Assembly (NCBI RefSeq): GCF_001638985.1
Contig: NW_017265134.1
Location: 682,001-746,000 of the forward strand
From: Phycomyces blakesleeanus NRRL 1555(-)
Taxonomy: Eukaryota > Mucoromycota > Mucoromycetes > Mucorales > Phycomycetaceae
Direction of reading: 5' to 3'
DNA: 64,000 bases
Below are positions 61,050-64,000 of this stretch, in pieces; position 1 is the stretch's first letter, and every line of letters starts with the position of its first letter. The notes below the pieces were generated by a model that saw only the letters and a list, made by a program, of their open reading frames with translations, ran no database searches and was not told the origin of the DNA. The position numbers and the translations under genes were made by a program.

Positions 61050-61929
61050 CTTTAAAAGCGAATGTACGTAATTTAAATTTCTTTCTTTTAAAAAATAAGC
61101 GCTTATTTTTATCGGACTAGCCCTGTGTCCAGGTATGGTCCGAGCAGAACGAGATAAATAATAAACTCAGTTATTGATATAATGCTGGTACCAAATTTCT
61201 GGTATTTTTCTTTTTACTAATTTATATAATATTTTCTTTTGCATGCCTATTTAATATTAATAACATATATTACATTTAAAGCTATATACATAAATATAAA
61301 TATTGAAAGATACTCTTTTTTCTAATTCTGCCTATCATAGATATATATATTATAATTGAGTTAAATATAAACTTTATAATAGAACTCTGATTTCTTCTTA
61401 CTAATGCTTTGGAGATTACTAACTTATAAGATTAATTAGTAAGAAGGAATTAGTGTTATGTATGAGGTAAAAATAAGATATAAAATAAAGCAAGTGCAGA
61501 CGAGAGTATGGTGAGACTTTATTTTATTAGAAGAAGTGAAAGAATCAGAAAAGAGATGCTGTTCTATTGCTATTAGTATTGTGCGTTTATATAGACATTG
61601 TATTTAGCTTAGTGATGATATGATGATATCATGTAATGTCTGTTTCTCTACCATTATCTTCTATGATTTAGTTATTATGTTTTTAGTGTTATTGACTAGA
61701 GTCTTAGTATTTGTCTTAGTATGTTCTTTACGTAATTTCCTTGTATAAGGGAAGGTATATATTTTAGTATTGTTACTAGTTGTCGGTAACTCAATGTACA
61801 TATTTATTGAGTGTCTATACTTTTAATTTAAATCTACAATTATGTTGGATACAACAATTAGTATTTGGGTTTGGTGTTTGTTCTTCACTCAATTGTAATA
61901 TGTATATCACAAAAATATTACATATTAGA
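61050..61929. other. AT-rich spacer between the tRNA and the first solo LTR
   Basis: No gene is seen in about 880 bases. It is mostly T-rich with several TTAGTATT-like words. Confidence 0.55.
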
Positions 61930-62560
61930 TGTTGTGAATGAGTATTGATTACTGCTGAATCTGAGAGTAAGACTGAAGGATAAAATAATATCCTCAGCTA
62001 TTCCAGTCAAACGGATCTCCCTTTATGATATTATCTAATACACAGATCATCATACACATAATTGATTATTTATTATTATCACCATGACATGGGATATACA
62101 AATACATATACATTATATATATGGCATCATTATATTTCATCTACATATTTCTTTTATTATACAAATACTTAATTGAGAGACTACAACTACAACTATCTAA
62201 TATTATGAAACATTACCCGAGTATCTGGGTCGGAATACTAAAATATTACCAATAGCATAAATGCTCTTCTTTACCAAAACTCTTGGACTGATCTGACTGG
62301 AGAAGTATCATATCAATTGGTCTTTCCGGATCTTTCCAGAAGAACAATACTCCTGGAAGATGACTCATCGTGATAAAGATTACTTAAGCACACACTGAAT
62401 TACAAATTAGAAAAACATATAAATATCAGTAGATAGTTCCGTGTAGAAAGACAATCGAATTTTATCATTCTTTACTTTTCTTTTGAAATAAACAACCTAC
62501 ACAAGTTCTCACGAATTCTTTCGTCTATATTATATTTTGCTTTATTTTCTCCCCACAACA
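61930..62560. mobile_element. Solo LTR A (631 bp) with TTAGA target duplication
   Basis: It starts TGTTGTGAATGAG and ends CCCCACAACA, giving the TG...CA ends and the inverted TGTTG/CAACA of an LTR. The five bases before (61925-61929) and after (62561-62565) are both TTAGA. It shares several blocks with the second copy: GAGTATTGA.TACTGCT, CCTCAGCTATTCCAGTCAAA and ACACAAGTTCTCACGAAT. No internal retroelement genes lie next to it, so it is a solo LTR left by recombination between the two LTRs of one insertion. Confidence 0.9.
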
Positions 62561-62727
62561 TTAGACATATAAATATACTATATACTTGTGTGAAATAAAC
62601 TAATTATTATATAATAAGTATTTAAATTACAAGTAATTTAAATAGTAATATATATAATTAAAAACAATACTCTCACTTTATTTACTTTTTTCTATTTTTG
62701 AGATTCTAACTTATAAGCAATTCTAAA
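62561..62727. other. Short spacer between the two solo LTRs
   Basis: This is 167 bases of AT-rich host DNA, including the right TTAGA duplication of copy A (62561-62565) and the left CTAAA duplication of copy B (62723-62727). Confidence 0.7.
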
Positions 62728-63259
62728 TGTTGTAAATGAGTATTGACTACTGCTATAATTGAGAATAAGTCTGAAGAAAATAATATAAGGCCTCAGCTAT
62801 TCCAGTCAAAGATGTCTACCAATTACTTTATTATTTAACACACAGGTTTATCATGCATGATAGTGATTATATTTCATATGATGATATCACCATAATATGG
62901 GATACATCAGTGGATTATTATAAGCATAATTATAACTCATAAACACATTTACTTTCGATGTTAATACTTCATTGGGACTACACACATTTATATAATTAAT
63001 CATACATTAATTATCCCAAGATCATGTTGCTCTGATTAAGGCTCAGATAGAATTGATTACTTGACCCCAGTCATATAATTTTCCCAATCCAAAATAATAT
63101 AAATAGCAGTAGTAGTTCAGTGTAGGAACCTTGTCAAACTTTGATATGAAATCTTTCTCAATAAACAAACACTACACAAGTTCTCACGAATCTTCGTTCC
63201 TCATCTAAAATCTTTAATTCTTCTTCTTAAAAATTTCTTCAACTTCAACCACCACAACA
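62728..63259. mobile_element. Solo LTR B (532 bp) with CTAAA target duplication
   Basis: It starts TGTTGTAAATGAG and ends CACCACAACA. It is flanked by perfect CTAAA duplications (62723-62727 and 63260-63264). It is a diverged sister of LTR A in the same orientation, about 100 bases shorter. A TATAAATAGCAG promoter-like element near 63106 and AATAAACAAACAC near 63164 would fit the R/U5 side of an LTR. Confidence 0.9.
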
Positions 63260-63772
63260 CTAAATATCTTAAAGCTTAAAAAAAACATCAAATATTTGCT
63301 AGCAAGCACTTTTAAGCTTTCATGCTACATTTTTTTTTTCTGTTATTAATTTCTAAACACAACTGCTTGAATAAATCACAAATGAAAAGTTCTATAATAT
63401 ATGAAAAGAGTAATTAAAAATGAATTTTATTATATTTTCTGTATCTGTAGTTATAAATTGAAAGATATTCAAAATAAATTAATATTAAAAGTTATATTAT
63501 ACAAATATTTATATATGAAGATGATACTATTTCAAGTCTCAAATATAATAATAATATTGAATACAAAAGTTAGTATAGAGTAGATAATATAATATAGTAA
63601 AAAGAAGACAGCTTTAATAGAAGATCTTTTTTTTATAAAATATACCTTTATATATATATTCCTTTCATCTCAAAAAAAAATACATTTATTTTCTTATATA
63701 AATTTGCTATGGTATAACCCTTTGTTACTGAAATATTCTTTGAAGTAACGAATTTACATACATACATATGTT

Positions 63773-64000
63773 TTATGCTTTTTTAGCTGCCTCTCCCACA
63801 GATAGTGCCTTTGCATTTTTTTCCTTAATTTCCTTTTCGGCTTCCAACAAAGCCTTTGCATTCTTTCGTCTCTGGCGTTCCTCAAAGCTGTACACGTTTT
63901 AATAGCTAATTAGTTTCAAACTCTTACAATAATTAATGTTTCTTACATCAATCTGTTTTCAATGATACGGTCAATGATACCCTCAGTAGTAATAGTAGAA
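63773..64000 (-). CDS. C-terminus of probable ethanolamine-phosphate cytidylyltransferase (5' part outside window)
   Basis: Two minus-strand exons are visible: 64000-63947 (continuing beyond the window) and 63887-63773, joined in frame. The joined peptide runs STITTEGIIDRIIENRL, then IFEERQRRKNAKALLEAEKE, and ends GEAAKKA. This matches the end of PCYT2/Ect1 enzymes, where a TTxxIVxRIxxNRLxYExRNxKKxAKE block closes the second cytidylyltransferase domain and leads into a charged tail. That enzyme makes CDP-ethanolamine for phosphatidylethanolamine. Only about 55 residues are visible, so the call is tentative; the catalytic HxGH motifs lie outside the window. Confidence 0.6.

Overview
This window is nuclear DNA from a fungus, most likely an early-diverging lineage such as Mucoromycota/Mucorales. 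The evidence is its AT-rich composition, long A/T and TA microsatellite tracts, genes cut by many short introns (GTAAGT...YAG, mostly 50-120 bases), fungal gene families (Zn2Cys6 regulator, Ych1/Ibp1-type phosphatase, App1, Mch1-like carrier), and a DIS3L1-type exonuclease that model yeasts lack. The species cannot be named from sequence alone. Exon joins below were made by eye from splice consensus, reading frame and family conservation.

Layout. 1-4741: 3' part of a large many-exon gene I do not recognise (+). 6796-8586: Mch1/nodulin-like MFS transporter (-). 9074-9633: ribosomal protein L34 (-), divergent from a mitochondrial RbfA homologue (10089-10970, +). 11087-12578: pepsin-type aspartic protease (-). 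12.6-19.3 kb: gene-poor, with transposon-like relics. 19329-21270: family 2 glycosyltransferase (-). 22367-22606: Tc1/mariner relic. 23885-24483: Cdc25/rhodanese phosphatase (+). 24609-25852: mitochondrial folate/FAD carrier (-). 26298-27053: bHLH regulator (-). 28552-30397: alpha-tubulin (+). 30.4-36.9 kb: gene-poor, with a decayed coding region and several doubtful small ORFs. 36933-38219: leucine-rich-repeat protein (-). 38478-39175: Sfr1/Mei5 recombination factor (+). 39711-45233: DIS3L1 exonuclease (-), divergent from an SPX-EXS Xpr1/Syg1 phosphate exporter (45882-49724, +). 49975-52891: Zn2Cys6 transcription factor (-). 53499-54315: coiled-coil protein (-), divergent from the NatC catalytic subunit Naa30/Mak3 (54435-55058, +). 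55196-57270: App1 lipid phosphatase (-). 58580-58990: Cys-rich small protein (-). 60956-61049: intron-containing tRNA-Ile(UAU) (-). 61930-62560 and 62728-63259: two solo LTRs, each with a perfect 5-bp target duplication. 63773-64000: 3' end of a probable ethanolamine-phosphate cytidylyltransferase (-).

No gene cluster or operon-like system is evident; this is ordinary scattered fungal gene content. Shared themes are lipid and phosphate handling (App1, Xpr1, the cytidylyltransferase), RNA and ribosome biology (L34, RbfA, DIS3L1, tRNA-Ile) and DNA recombination (Sfr1, possibly the coiled-coil gene). The most informative observations are the two solo LTRs with intact duplications, the tRNA intron that pairs with its own anticodon, a 17-base micro-exon and a 9-base first exon, the Tc1 relic, and an alpha-tubulin with an atypical C-terminus.
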